Positions 34,891 through 46,627 of a stretch of DNA of 64,000 bases are shown piece by piece. The stretch comes from Neoarius graeffei (Eukaryota > Chordata > Actinopteri > Siluriformes > Ariidae). The DNA lies in contig NC_083570.1 of assembly GCF_027579695.1 (NCBI RefSeq), forward strand, positions 97,219,463 to 97,283,462, read 5' to 3'. A program made the translations under genes and the position numbers. Below the pieces are notes generated by a model that was given only the letters and a program-made list of their open reading frames with translations, was not told the DNA's origin and ran no database searches. The first letter of the stretch is position 1, and each line of letters begins with the position of its first letter.

Positions 34891-35704
34891 TGAAGAGTCA
34901 TGATATATCCAACCAGAATTCTGCCAGAAGCTTGTTCATGATAAACAAAAATGTTTGCTCAAGGTGAATCTTGCAAAGAGACATTTTACCCAAATATTAG
35001 GTGCGCTGTATGTATATTTTTGACACTGTATGTATAGTTTTGACCCTGTGTTGATTTCAGAAAACCCAAAGAAAATTAAAACTTGTGCACCAAATTTTTT
35101 TTTTATTAAAGCTGTATGCTGTACAATCATTCTGCCACAGAAAAAGAACAGTTGAAAGAAATGACTGAAAGCCGAAATATTGCCATGACATTCATATCCA
35201 AGATGACATTCATGCCACTGTATGTAAACTTCTGACCACAACTGTAAATTTGCATCTTGGTGAAACTTTAATGCATACCATTCAAGGACATTCTGACATG
35301 ATGTTGAAGACAGGTCCTATATTGTCCCCACTCATAAAGATTCGTAAAAAGGTTTAGAAAAACAAAAATCCACCTTTTGATAAACTCGCTTCATCTCACA
35401 TTGAAAAAATATGAAAAAAATCCAACCTTTAATTGAATAAAAAAATTATTCAGAGAAAAACAAATCCCTCATCAAGAAATAATTATTTTCAACAAAAACA
35501 CATCTGCCAATATAACCTCTAAAAATTATTGTGAACACAGTGTAACTGAAGCTGGAATCCATGACTTCCTGATTAACTGGGGGGAAAATATGAGGTGACA
35601 CAAAGGCCAAATTCGCTTAGTCATCCTTCAACATGGGAAAGATCAGAGAACACACAAACCAAAGAAAAGGGAGAAGTGTGTTGACATTCATAAGTTAGGG
35701 AATA

Positions 35705-37314
35705 CAGTGGTGCTTGAAAGTTTGTGAACCCTTTAGAATTTTCTATATTTCTGCATAAATATGACCTAAAACATCATCAGATTTTCACACAAGTCCTAAA
35801 AGTAGATAAAGAGAACCCAGTTAAACAAATGAGACAAAAAATATTATACTTGGTCATTTATTTATTGAGGAAAATGATCCAAAATTACATATCTGTGAGT
35901 GGCAAAAGTATGTGAACCTCTAGGATTAGCAGTTAATTTGAAGGTGAAATTAGAGTCAGGTGTTTTCAGTCAATGGGATGACAATCAGGTGTGAGTGGGC
36001 ACCCTGTTTTATTTAAAGAACAGGGATCTATCAAAGTCTGATCTTCACACCACATGTTTGTGGAAGTATATCATGGCATGAACAAAGGAGATTTCTGAGG
36101 ACCTCAGAAAAAGCGTTGTTGATGCTCATCAGGTTGGAAAAGGTTACAAAACCATCTCTAAAGAGTTTGGACTTCACCAATCCACAGTCAGACAGATTGT
36201 GTACAAATGGAGGAGATTCAAGACCATTGTTACCCTCCCCAGGAGTGGGCGACCAACAAAGATCACTCCAAGAGCAAGGCGTGTAATAGTCGGCGAGGTC
36301 ACAAAGGACCCCAGGGTAACTTCTAAGCAACTGAAGGCCTCTCTCACATTGGCTAATGTTAATATTCATGAGTCCACCATCAGGAGAGCACTGAACAACA
36401 AATGGTGTGCATGGCAGGGTTGCAAGGAGAAAGCCACTGCTCTCCAAAAAGAACATTGCTGCTCATCTGCAGTTTGCTAAAGATCACGTGGACAAGCCAG
36501 AAGGCTATTGGAAAAATTTTGTGGACGGATGAGAACAAAATAGAACTTTTTGGTTTAAATGAGAAGCGTTATGTTTGGAGAAAGGAAAACACTGCATTCC
36601 AGCATAAGAACCTTATCCCATCTGTGAAACATGGTGGTGGTAGTGTCATAGTTTGGGCCTGTTTTGCTGCATCTGGGCCAGGACGGCTTGCCATCATTGA
36701 TGGAACAATGAATTCTGAATTATACCAGCGAATTCTAAAGGAAAATGTCAGGACATCTGTCCATGAACTGAATCTCAAGGGAAGGTGGGTCATGCAGCAA
36801 GACAATGACCCTAAGCACACAAGTCGTTCTACCAAAGAATGGTTAAAGAAGAATAAAGTTAATGTTTTGGAATGGCCAAGTCAAAGTCCTGACCTTAATC
36901 CAATGGAAATGTTGTAGAAGGACCTGAAGCGAGCAGTTCATGTGAGGAAACCCACCGACATCCCAGAGTTGAAGCTGTTCTGTATGGATGAATGGGCTAA
37001 AATTCCTCCAAGCCGGTGTGCAGGACTGATCAACAGTTACTGCAAATGTTTAGTTGCAGTTATTGCTGCACAAGGGGGTCACACTAGATACTGAAAGCAA
37101 AGGTTCACATACTTTTGCCACTCACAGATATGTAATATTGGATCATTTTCCTCAATAAATAAATGACCAAGTATAATATTTTTGTCTCATTTGTTTAACT
37201 GGGTTCTCTTTATCTACTTTTAGGACTTGTGTGAAAATCTGATGATGTTTTAGGTCATATTTATGCAGAAATATAGAAAATTCTAAAGGGTTCACAAACT
37301 TTCAAGCACCACTG
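35705..37314 (+). mobile_element. Tc1-like transposon, family A copy 4
   Basis: 1610 bp, CAGTGGTGCTTGAAAG ends, TA on both sides. Nested in the family G relic. Confidence 0.94.
36073..37094 (+). pseudogene. Tc1-A transposase, early stop and frameshifts
   Basis: It has the same third-codon TGA (ATGGCATGA) as copy 2. An inserted A near 36402 and a lost TG near 36517 shift the frame twice. Both Asp regions are readable, the Glu is kept (NPMEML), and a TAG follows at 36915. Confidence 0.9.
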
Positions 37315-37798
37315 TAGTTATAAAAAATAGCTCCTCGCCTGAAAATGTCCATTTCTACTGTTAAGGCAATAATATAAAAGTGGACACTAACTGGGACTGT
37401 TACAATCTCACCTGGAAAAGAATCCAAGTTTATTTTGCCCACATGTACAGTGAAGAGGGTGAGAGAGGCAAAAAATCCCCAAGGATCACTGTTGGTGAAT
37501 TACAAGAAAAAGTAAAATTTTGGGGTTTCCAAACCTCCAAAACCACCATCAGACTCCACCTCACTTGTTCTTGAGTTCTTGATTCTAAGATTCCTGTTCT
37601 TGGCTGCAGGAGTGGAACCCAACGTGGTCTTCTGCTGTTGCATGCTGAGATGCTTTTCTGCTCACCACAGTTGTAAAGAGCTGCTATAAGTTACTATATC
37701 CTTCCTGGCAGCTCAAACCAATCTGGCCATTTTCCTCTGACCTCTCTTATCAACAAGACGTTTCCACCCATAGAACTGTCTCTCACTCAATGTTTTTG

Positions 37799-39212
37799 TG
37801 GCTCCTGACTCACAGAAGCAGTAGCCACTATGTCATCATATTGTAAGAATGTAAGAATGAGTGTAACAATAGTGCACTGCGCATGCGCATACACATAAGC
37901 CTTACAATCACCAGAACGGTGAATCACAATCTCGCGATATGAACAGTTGATCTCGCGTTATCAAAGGTACACAAGAAGAGTGGTGAAGCCACTATGTCAT
38001 CGTGTTGAAAAAATGAGTGAAACAATAGTGAAACTTCATAACCAATCAACACTTATCCTGATCAAGTTCGATTATGCGTTCTACTTCTTGATAAACTTTG
38101 GAACCAATCAGAACCAGAAACAAAATAAGAGAAACCTTGTTATAACTTCGCAGTATCGGTAGATAATTGGCAGGTAAAAAGATAAATGAAATTCACCTCA
38201 TGGTTTGCCAAGGCTACTGATTGGATATCAAGCAAGTGGTGTTTATTTTAAGAAAATTTACCTTTTGATTATCACAGCTTTTGTTTGGTCCTCCTGAAAG
38301 GTCAAATGAAAGGTTTTGTAAGTTTTTTGGCAGATATTTGCGCCAACAATTCCAGCCATTCAACAAAAACTTGAGAAGGCAGCAAAGACAACATTGGAAT
38401 CTTATGAGCGATCTGCTCGGTTTGCAATTACTAAAGTCTCATGTGGGAATAAATCAGCTCCTTCGTGAAAACCAAGAGTAAAAGTTAAAAGTATAATTGG
38501 TCAAACTTCTGCTATTCACTTTAATTTCATCTCATCTCATTATCTCTAGCCGCTTTATCCTGTTCTACAGGGTCGCGGGCAAGCTGGAGCCTATCCCAGC
38601 TGACTACGGGCAAAAGGCGGGGTACACCCTGGACAAGTCGCCAGGTCATCACAGGGCTGACACACAGACACAGACAACCATTCACACTCACATTCACGGT
38701 CAACTTAGAGTCACCAGTTAACCTAACCTGCATGTCTTTGGACTGTGGGGGAAACCGGAGCACCCGGAGGAAACCCACGCGGACACGGGGAGAACATGCA
38801 AACTCCACACAGAAAGGCCCTCGCCGGCCCCAGGGCTCGAACCCGGACCTTCTTGCTGTGAGGCGACAGCGCTAACCACTACACCACCGTGCCGCCCACT
38901 TTAATTTTTAAATTTTTATTTTTATTTTAGTCTTTACACTACACTTGTGAAACAAAATGTGCTCATTAGTACTAAATAATGCTTCTAAGACAATTCATGA
39001 ACAAGTGCTTTCTTACTATTTTGAAACACACAGTAAACAAAATTGGGAACCAAAATACTCCAAGCCCTGATGCTGCTCACAGCTTGGTGATGCTTGCAAA
39101 AGATGAGGGCAATATAATTGATAACGTATATATGCGATATTTACTGTATGGACATGGGATCAGAAAACAATTGTATTCATAAGCAGTAGCCACATGTACC
39201 CATAGGGTACTG
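37799..39212. mobile_element. Unclassified insert inside family F copy 2
   Basis: It starts gtggctcctgac and ends agcagtagccac, so short inverted ends GTGGCT/AGCCAC may be its termini. A V-SINE sits within it. A 66-residue frame at 38281-38481, preceded by an AG (attatcacag), is Arg/Gln-rich and matches nothing I know. It could be an exon of the element or chance. Confidence 0.45.
38528..38896 (-). mobile_element. V-SINE
   Basis: Near-consensus, reverse, flanked by cactttaattt (38517-38527, 38897-38907). Confidence 0.93.
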
Positions 39213-39505
39213 ATTTTTTTTTTCACACCATTCTGTGTAAACTCTAGAGACTGTTGTGTGTGAAAGCCCCAGGAGATCAGCAGTTTCTGAAATACTCAAA
39301 CCAGACCATCTGGTTCAAACCAACACCCATGCCACAGTGAAAGGAGGTCACACTTTGAGATCACAGTTTTTCCCATTCTGATGTTTGAAGTGAACATCAA
39401 TTTCCTGAAGCTCTTGGTTTGTATCTGCATGATTTTCTGCATTGTGCTACTGTCAAGGGACCGGCTGATTAGACAACTGCGTAAAACAGAAGTTGGGTGA
39501 GTGTA

Positions 39506-40583
39506 TATATTATTTTTTTATTTATTCTGGTCATCACTGAGGGAATATTATTATATTGGTTCGTATGAGATGCACTGACCTAACCTGTACAACAAAACAG
39601 ATTATGTGAAACATAGAAAGAGGAAATAAAAAAGTATTCGTTTTTGCTCTTTCTATTTTTCACATAACTGTGATGTTACAGAATTAGACAGAAAGTCTCA
39701 TAGGTCTGATATTCAGTCACAAAAATAACATGGAAATTACATTTCTGAACAGACCAAGAGATGAGTGGATTCTCGTAAAGAGTACCCTCTTTTGTTTAAA
39801 ATATGTCCTCTTGAGTGGTAGACTGCAGATAAAGCACAGAATAAGTGCAGCATTAGTTGATGCAATATCTATTCATCCGTCAAGTTGGATTATTCCACAA
39901 GAAACAGACAGTGGAAGGACTCTAACATTATTATATTAAAGAAAGCCCTCAAAAATAGATACATCTTAATCTGAGGGAATTATTATTTTATTGGTTCGTG
40001 TGAGATGCAGCATGAAATGGTAGATTTTAATGTAAGAACCTGTCTGCTAAACTGGTTTCTGGTCATCACTGGGTGATACTGATCATCTCTATTACACACA
40101 CACACACACACGAACACTTTTTTTTTCCACATCATATTACTTCCAAAACCCCTCAAATTGTCAGCCTTTCTTTGAATATTACTATGGCAACACATCCCTG
40201 AGAGAACAGCTTCTTCATCTCTAACACCGTGCCCTCCTCTCCTATCATTTCCTCCACACACATACCCTCTTTTCCCAAACAAGCAGCCATCATCACTGGC
40301 ACACAGCGGCTGGGACAGCGGCTGAGGACCACACAGTGTGTGTGACAGGGAGAACACTGAGTAAGTACCTCTGTCTTTAACATATAGTAAATACTGGGTA
40401 ATAGATCAACGTTCATTTTCTGAAGATGATATTAAGAACGACAAGCTAAAATTACACACAGTGTATCTTTTTATTTAAATAACTGTATTCTCTGAAGTTC
40501 ATTAAAAGGACTGCATGCTCAGAGACCACAATGATTATAGAGTTTTTTGAGTAATTGTTTTTAGCTGACTTTATCCTCTCGTC
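39506..40583. other. Unassigned region with a possible 5' exon
   Basis: A related ~45-bp phrase (attggttcgtgtgagatgca) occurs near 39557 and 39989. GC-richer sequence at about 40290-40360 ends acactga|gtaagtacc, a strong donor. It might be a non-coding first exon of the small membrane-protein gene at 43763. This is a guess from position only. Confidence 0.3.

Positions 40584-40657
<74 letters not shown>
40584..40657. repeat. (GATA)n microsatellite
   Basis: About 18 uninterrupted GATA units adjoining the minisatellite. Confidence 0.95.
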
Positions 40658-41775
40658 CAGTAACCCTTTGATCAAAATGTATCTGTGACATCAGCAACCC
40701 TCTGATCAAATTGTAACATCAGTGACCCTTTGATCAAAATGTAACAAAAATGACATCAGCAACACTTTGATCAAAATGTGACATCAGTGACCCTTTGATC
40801 AAAATGTATCAGTGATATCAGTGACCCTTTGATCAAAATGTATCTGTGACATCAGTGACCCTTTGATCAAAATGTGTCAATTACATCAGTGACCCTTTGA
40901 TCAAAATGTTTCAGTGACATCATTGACACTTTGATCAAAATGTATCAATGACATCAGTGACCCCTTTGATCAAAATGTATCAGTGATATCAGCAACCCTT
41001 TGATCAAAATGTATCAGTGACATCATTGACACTTTGATCAAAATGTATCAGTGACATCATCGACACTTTGATCAAAATGTATCAGTGACATAATCGACAC
41101 TTTAATCAAAATGTATCAATGACATCATTGACCCTTTGATCAAAATGTATCAGTGGCATCATCGACCCTTTGATCAAAATGTATCAGTGACATCATCGAC
41201 CCTTTGATCAAAACGTTTCAATGATATCATCAACACTTTGATCAAAATGTATCAGTGACATAATCGACACTTTAATCAAAATGTATCAATGACATCAGCA
41301 ACCCTTTGATCAAAATGTATCAGTGACATAATCGACCCTTTGATCAAAATGTATCAGTGACATCATCGACCCTCTGATCAAATTGTAACATCAGTGAACC
41401 TTTGATCAAAATGTATCAGTGACATCATTGACACGATCAAAATATGACATCAGTGACCCTTTGATCAAAATGTATCTGTGACATCATCAACACTTTGATC
41501 AAAATGTATCAGTGACATAATCGACACTTTAATCAAAATGTATCAATGACATAGATCAAAATGTATCAGTGACATCATCGACCCTTTGATCAAAATGTAT
41601 CCATGACATTATCAACCCTTTGATCAAAATGTATCAGTGGTATCATCGACACTTTGATCAAAATGTATCAGTGGCATCATCGACCCTTTGATCAAAATTT
41701 ATCAGTGACATCATCGACACTTTGATCAAAATGTTTCAATGATTCATTTGATTAAATATGTGATTCTGACATTAG
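40658..41775. repeat. ~34-bp minisatellite around TTTGATCAAAATG
   Basis: More than 30 variant units of the form ctttgatcaaaatgtatc + agtgacatcatcgaccc. Units vary mainly in agtgac/catcgac choices and by small deletions. Each carries the palindrome TGATCA and most a TGACATCA-like element. There is no spacer/repeat alternation of the CRISPR kind. Confidence 0.9.
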
Positions 41776-42020
41776 CAACACCGTAATCAAAATGTGACAT
41801 CAGCACACACACACACACACACACACGCACACAACACATTTCTATGTTTTAATTTGCAGCAGTATGCATTAATCACCCAACTCTCTGTTTATTATTCAGT
41901 TACTCATCCTATGGTACATTATTCAGTAACTACAAGCAAAGGAAAGATAACAGTGAAGAATGTAATCCGAATCACTTGTCCTGGTAGACCAGTGGCGAGG
42001 AGCTGAAAATAAAGGGCATA

Positions 42021-43653
42021 CCCCTCCAGGCGGTAGAACAAAGCGGGACCTGTTTTATTAGGAAGGGTATGGGTGTCTACTTCATAAAAAACATGGTTGT
42101 ACAAAATTAATATTGTAACAACATATGGTCCTTATTTGCTGGACCATCTGCAAAATTCTGTATCGCTATACCAGAGGCATTTCCTCTGCAATGAATGCAC
42201 ATACTGATGTGTGGGCATCAATATACTACATCATTTAGGTCCATGATATGCTAATGCAACCTTTCTGGGTGTTTAATTTGATTTTCATCAATTTATGGGT
42301 GCATTAACCCCTTAGAATCCAAATATTTTTGAGTTTTTTTTCAGGTTGTTCGTTGAATATTTCAATTATAAATGATTAATTGTCAGGAAAATAAGGGAAA
42401 ACTTATATAATTCTATAGTTTTAGATGTCTTTTATTCAAAAATACCAGTTTGAATTGTTCAGAACAGGTACAACACTGCCAATTAACCCTTTGTTTGCGA
42501 CTGCGCATAAACCCAGATTTAACGTTGAAATCACAATTTGAGAAAATGAAGCCGATATTTTCTCTATGGATGAGCTGTACATTACTAAGGAGAGAAATCA
42601 TTATTTCAAAGATGCAAATGTAGTCTGAGACATGTTTTCAAGCAATTTAACCCCTTCCTAGCTAATACAGGTTGATCGGGTCATTGGTCATACAAAACAT
42701 TGCCGACATCTTTGATCGTGAAATTAGGTTTGTTAGCATAAGATATTTTTGAAAAGCACTATCTTACTAAACATCTGCTTCCTCTTCTATAAAAACCTGT
42801 TGATGTTTTTGTATTGAAACAATATACACATATTATTTGGATGGTGTGTACAACAACACGAAAACGAATAGAATATATTTTGTTCATTTTGTGCAGATCT
42901 GGGGATTCTTTTGTGCTGTTAACCCTGAATGGTTACTAGTAAATAATAGGCCTTCATTTCGATCAAACATGACTTTCAATAATTATAACCCTTTTTATTC
43001 TCAGGTTGAAATCTAGTTCACTCATTATGTCAAGGGGTGGTCAAGTAGAGATTCATGTAGAAAATGCCATCCTGTATGTCATTCACATCTCTGCCAATGT
43101 CTCCTGATCATGGGGGACATTCGGACAGGAAACACACTCACAAATGTCAATGCAGAAGAGCCCTGCCGACACACAAACACACTTGGTACCTTCTGAGCAG
43201 TTACCGTCCGTACAGTAGAGGTGAGTGATATCATGGACTTCGGCTGGTGCTGATTCTTTCATGTACAGAACCTGATGCAATCCTGGGATAGTGGCCAGAC
43301 TGAGGTTTGGTGGCCACAGCAATTACATAATCCAGCGTTGGCTGCTCATAGAAACAGAGTTCCATTCATTGTACATGAAGCCATGTGCTGCTTAGGACTG
43401 TTCAGCGTGCAGCATGCAGTAATTAAGATGGCCATAGGCCTTCCTCCCACAACTCTTACCTTAGTTGGAATGAGAATTAGGTTCAAATTACAGAAAACTT
43501 TGGCCATACAGAATTTTGCAGATGGTCCGGCAAATAAGGGGTTAATCCATATGTTGTTACAATATTAATTTTGTACAACCATGTTTTTCATGAAGTAGAC
43601 ACCCATACCCTTCAAATAAAACAGGTCCTGCTTTGTTCTACCGCCTGGAGGGG
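42021..43653. mobile_element. DNA element with ~150-bp terminal inverted repeats
   Basis: CCCCTCCAGGCGGTAGAAC at 42021 and its exact inverse at 43653 are flanked by TA. The inverted match continues for about 150 bp with indels. TTAACCCCTT-like motifs inside (42306, 43541) recall piggyBac ends. No intact transposase is present. Confidence 0.75.
43083..43319 (-). pseudogene. Cysteine-rich (CXC-like) coding remnant in the long-TIR element
   Basis: The frame begins after a stop and encodes HLYCTDGNCSEGTKCVCVS then GLFCIDICECVSCPN. The Cys spacing resembles the Cys-rich tails found in several fish transposon-encoded proteins. No catalytic domain is attached. The function is unknown. Confidence 0.4.
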
Positions 43654-43762
43654 TACCACCTCTTTTTAGAGGGCTTTTCAAGGGTTGGCCGCTGCACTAT
43701 GGGAGATAAAGGGCTAAATACGGGGCTAAAGCTGGACACATTTTTATGCAGCTATTAAAGAC

Positions 43763-44158
43763 ATGTCTACAATTCAACAGCTGGCTTTTCCACAACCCCT
43801 TCCACCATCAGGCCAGCTGATCGAGATGTCTGCTTCGGCTGCCTCCATAGCGAGTGGAGTTTATCCAGGCTCCAGCGTTTCAGCCTTCAAAATGAAAAAT
43901 ACCACCATAACCCCTGCCACTCTCCCCAACCTTCCCTCTAGCAATGATCACATAACCATTAACATCATCATCATTACTATCATCTTCTGCATGGTGTGCT
44001 TTCTGCTGCTGGCGGCCTTTTTCTATGCCTTCTATTTCCAGTGTATGCTGCAGCCCTCGCCTAAGGACTGCCGTAAAGACACAAGTGGCAGTGTGGATAG
44101 AGAGGATGCCACCTTCAGACGCACTTCCTCCAGTGTCTCTCTTGGAAATGCTGTCTGA
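43763..44158 (+). CDS. Single-pass membrane protein of 131 residues, family unknown
   Basis: ATG at 43763 follows an acceptor (tttttatgcag|ctattaaag) by 11 nt, so the whole coding part lies in one exon that probably has an upstream non-coding exon. Residues 1-70 are Ser/Pro/Thr-rich with a sequon (KNTT). About 75-100 is a strong transmembrane helix (TINIIIITIIFCMVCFLLL). The C-terminal 30 residues are charged and hold a kinase-like RRTSSSVS. There is no N-terminal leader, so a type I or III topology with the tail inside is likely. The codon choice and lack of decay suggest a real host gene. It starts about 100 bp after the long-TIR element and is followed by a TTAA-flanked element in its probable 3' UTR. 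I do not recognise a named orthologue. Confidence 0.6.
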   Translation: MSTIQQLAFPQPLPPSGQLIEMSASAASIASGVYPGSSVSAFKMKNTTITPATLPNLPSSNDHITINIIIITIIFCMVCFLLLAAFFYAFYFQCMLQPSPKDCRKDTSGSVDREDATFRRTSSSVSLGNAV

Positions 44159-44394
44159 AATGAGCTAGACATCCGGTCAGTGACAGGATTCATCAATACT
44201 TCCTCTCACTGGACCATGGATCAACACTCCACCTGTCTTTTAGAGGATATTAGGGAACTAACTTGAACCATCAGCAACCTTTATGGACTTGGAACTCACG
44301 TATCTTTCCTCTTCAAGGCCAGTTATTCAAACCAAATTATCATGTAATATTTAAAAAGTGTTGATAAATCAGTAACTTATCTACAGTTCCTTAA

Positions 44395-45863
44395 AGGACA
44401 TGGGACATGGATTTTTTTCTGGGTATAATTATGTATAAAGGACATAAGAAATGCCATCTAAATCACTGCAGAGCGTCAAAAATGTGAAAATCATCACATT
44501 ATTCAACTTTTTTATACATCAGCGTAAAACAATGATTCGTTAATTAGCTAAGCGGTCACGTGACCCGTGACGTCACAAAAACTTTTCAAGGAGCCAGCGC
44601 TTGGGTATCTAATGTAAACAGGTTACCGAAATGGACACCATCGACAGTGACATTCCCGATGTTTCACAGAGATGTGAAGTTAGACCTTATCAATTCGAAC
44701 CGATAGCTGGAAATTCACATGAACATGGATCTTGTCTTTACTCTGACGGGTCAGATGATTCTGAGAGTGAGAGTTCATTCAATCCCCATGAAACTGAAAG
44801 CGGTCGGCTCGATAACACTTCCTGGTAAGTTAAAAACAATTCTGCTCAAAGGCTAATGACCTGTTGAAAGAAGTATTATTTTTGTATCATACATTGAAAG
44901 TTCATCATAGCTCTAGCTAAAGTCCGTTGCAAGCTAGTTTTTTTTTTTGCTGATATTTTTCGAGATTGATTGAGATACAATGCTTCCAGAGTCTGAGATG
45001 AAAACATTCAAAATGGCGAAACGAGTCAGAATTATGATAATCAATAATTGATACACCCAAAATTATAATACTAATCCTTACCACATGAGGCCCATGGTAA
45101 AACCACACTTCCAGGAGGGGCTGCCGTCTGCCTCCCAAGCCGGCCGAGAGTGCTCCTCGTCTGGCATGGCTAGGCGGGCGAATGCCCTGGTCCGTCCGCC
45201 CTGTCTAAAAAATAATGGTACAACTCTGAGTGAAGGTATCAATGCGCTGTCGAAGCGCGCAGAAGGTGTTAGTACGCCTGTCATTATAGTGCGGACTTTC
45301 CATAGCATAGAAAATCGCTACGTTTCAATTTGTGTAACTGAACTTTGTTTCATGTCACTGGTCATATAAACCTATGTAAACAGGAAAAATGTGGAAGAGT
45401 TTGGTCGCATCTAACTACAGCCCCAAAAAATACCGTTGGCCATGCTGAGCTTAGCTACATTGCTAACAGGAGTGACAGCGCGTCTGACTGACTGGGAGGT
45501 CGCAATACACCATGATGTTCAATGTACGTTAAACACTCTAAAAACGAAACAATTTTCTTGTCATCCAAGACACAAAAACTATTTTGTCGCATTCGTCATC
45601 ATCACGATTCACACTTCTCCATATTCATCTACCCGCTTGTGCTGTACCCGAAAGTTTTTGTGACGTATGATTACGTGACAGCGGCTCTTCTGGTTGTAAA
45701 ATATGCATATCGGAGCTCGAGCAGAAATGCCATATAATCATCACGAATATAACGATTTTGCTGAATTTAATAGATAATTTTGTATTTGTTGATGCAATTA
45801 TTTCATATTTTTAATGGAAAGAAACTGATATAGCGTGCATTTATGTTTCATGTCCCATGTCCT
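44395..45863 (+). mobile_element. TTAA-flanked element carrying a P2X7-like exon
   Basis: AGGACATGGGACATG at 44395 and its inverse at 45863, with TTAA on both sides (44391-44394, 45864-45867). TTAA targets are typical of Kolobok and piggyBac elements. A promoter-like TCACGTGACC-CGTGACGTCAC (E-box plus CRE) precedes the exon at 44631. No transposase was found in its 1469 bp. Confidence 0.7.
44631..44824 (+). pseudogene. Orphan first exon of a P2X7-C-terminus-like protein
   Basis: ATG at 44631 and a strong donor at 44825 (cctg|gtaagt). RPYQFEPIAG, an acidic Ser/Asp/Glu stretch (DGSDDSESESS) and ESGRLDNTSW resemble the entry into the cysteine-rich domain shared with the P2X7 receptor C-terminus, common in fish repeat-encoded proteins. 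The Cys-rich part itself, expected in the next exon, was not found. Confidence 0.5.
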
Positions 45864-45867
45864 TTAA

Positions 45868-46600
45868 ATGTTCTTCAAGCGTTTAGTCAATGTTGTGTAA
45901 AATTCTGCCATATGTTTTACTATGTCATATGAATTTTCTTCTAATTCCCAAGCACTGAATAACTGAATGAAAATGCATTCTGAATAACTGCTATTTATTA
46001 TATTGCAGATAAGCTTTTCAATATATAGCTTGTAATGTTCATCTTGATCTGCAATAATTACAATATCAAAGATATCACAGGAAATCTATGGTTCACCAGC
46101 ATGCAATGAATCTGATTTGTTTCTTAGTTACAGGTTTCTGTTACATGCTTCTTGCAATGGTATGTAAACTAATATTAGCTAGCTAGTTGTTAAGTTGAAG
46201 AGGTTAAAGGTATCTTTTTCGTGGTAAATGTTTAATTAACAAAGAACTAAAGTAGCACAGTGACAACAACAATGTACAGATATAAGTCAAAAACATTTTG
46301 TAATTAAGAATTAAATTCAGCCATTTCATCTTGATCAAGCCCCATCTTCCTTTTGTCCTCGTTTTCTATTATGTTATGCTCACAGATGGGAGCCCAGGAA
46401 TTAAATAAATGCAATAAAAACAAACTGTAATAGTAGGTATTGTATTTAAAACTGCATGGATGTGCCAGAAGCCAAAATAAAACCATGCATGCGGGGCATT
46501 CTCAGTCAAAAGGGATTAATGATCCAAAAGTGGAGTCTGGTCCATTAACACAAGAACTTATTGCCCTGTTTGTGTACAGAAAACAACCAAGTTATTAAAA
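45868..46600. other. AT-rich unassigned sequence
   Basis: Perhaps includes the remaining 3' UTR of the gene at 43763. No clear polyadenylation signal or exon was seen. Confidence 0.35.
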
Positions 46601-46627
46601 CTAAGAAGGGGATATAGAAACCACTCA

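Larger units (their letters stand above)
33268..35244 (+). mobile_element. Tc1-like transposon, family D copy 1 (Sleeping Beauty-related ends)
   Basis: CAGTTGTGGTCAGAAG ends with TA on both sides. Inner repeats of the same motif (caaaaatttacatacactgac near 33497) resemble the IR/DR arrangement known from salmonid-type Tc1 elements. A SINE of variant type lies at 34216-34580. Confidence 0.9.
35260..37570 (+). mobile_element. Old Tc1-like relic, family G, interrupted by Tc1-A
   Basis: 35580-35704 encodes a decayed N-terminal stretch. 37380-37575 encodes SPRITVGELQEKVKFWGF and SKTTIRLHL, typical of the second helix-turn-helix of a Tc1-like transposase. The gap between is filled by the complete Tc1-A copy 4. 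Its own ends were not located. Confidence 0.6.
37570..39505 (-). mobile_element. Tc1-like family F copy 2, split by a 1.4-kb insert
   Basis: 37570-37798 and 39213-39505 align with 19665-19880 and 19931-20213 of copy 1. The right end (gggtgagtgtata) is eroded. The insertion point is in the T-rich tract. Confidence 0.75.

Noticed and set aside
39983..40416. Minus-strand frames of 87 and 124 codons
   Set aside because: No recognisable domain or splice support, and they overlap a possible plus-strand donor site.
40658..41775. CRISPR-like array
   Set aside because: Units are contiguous variants without unique spacers, and this is vertebrate DNA.
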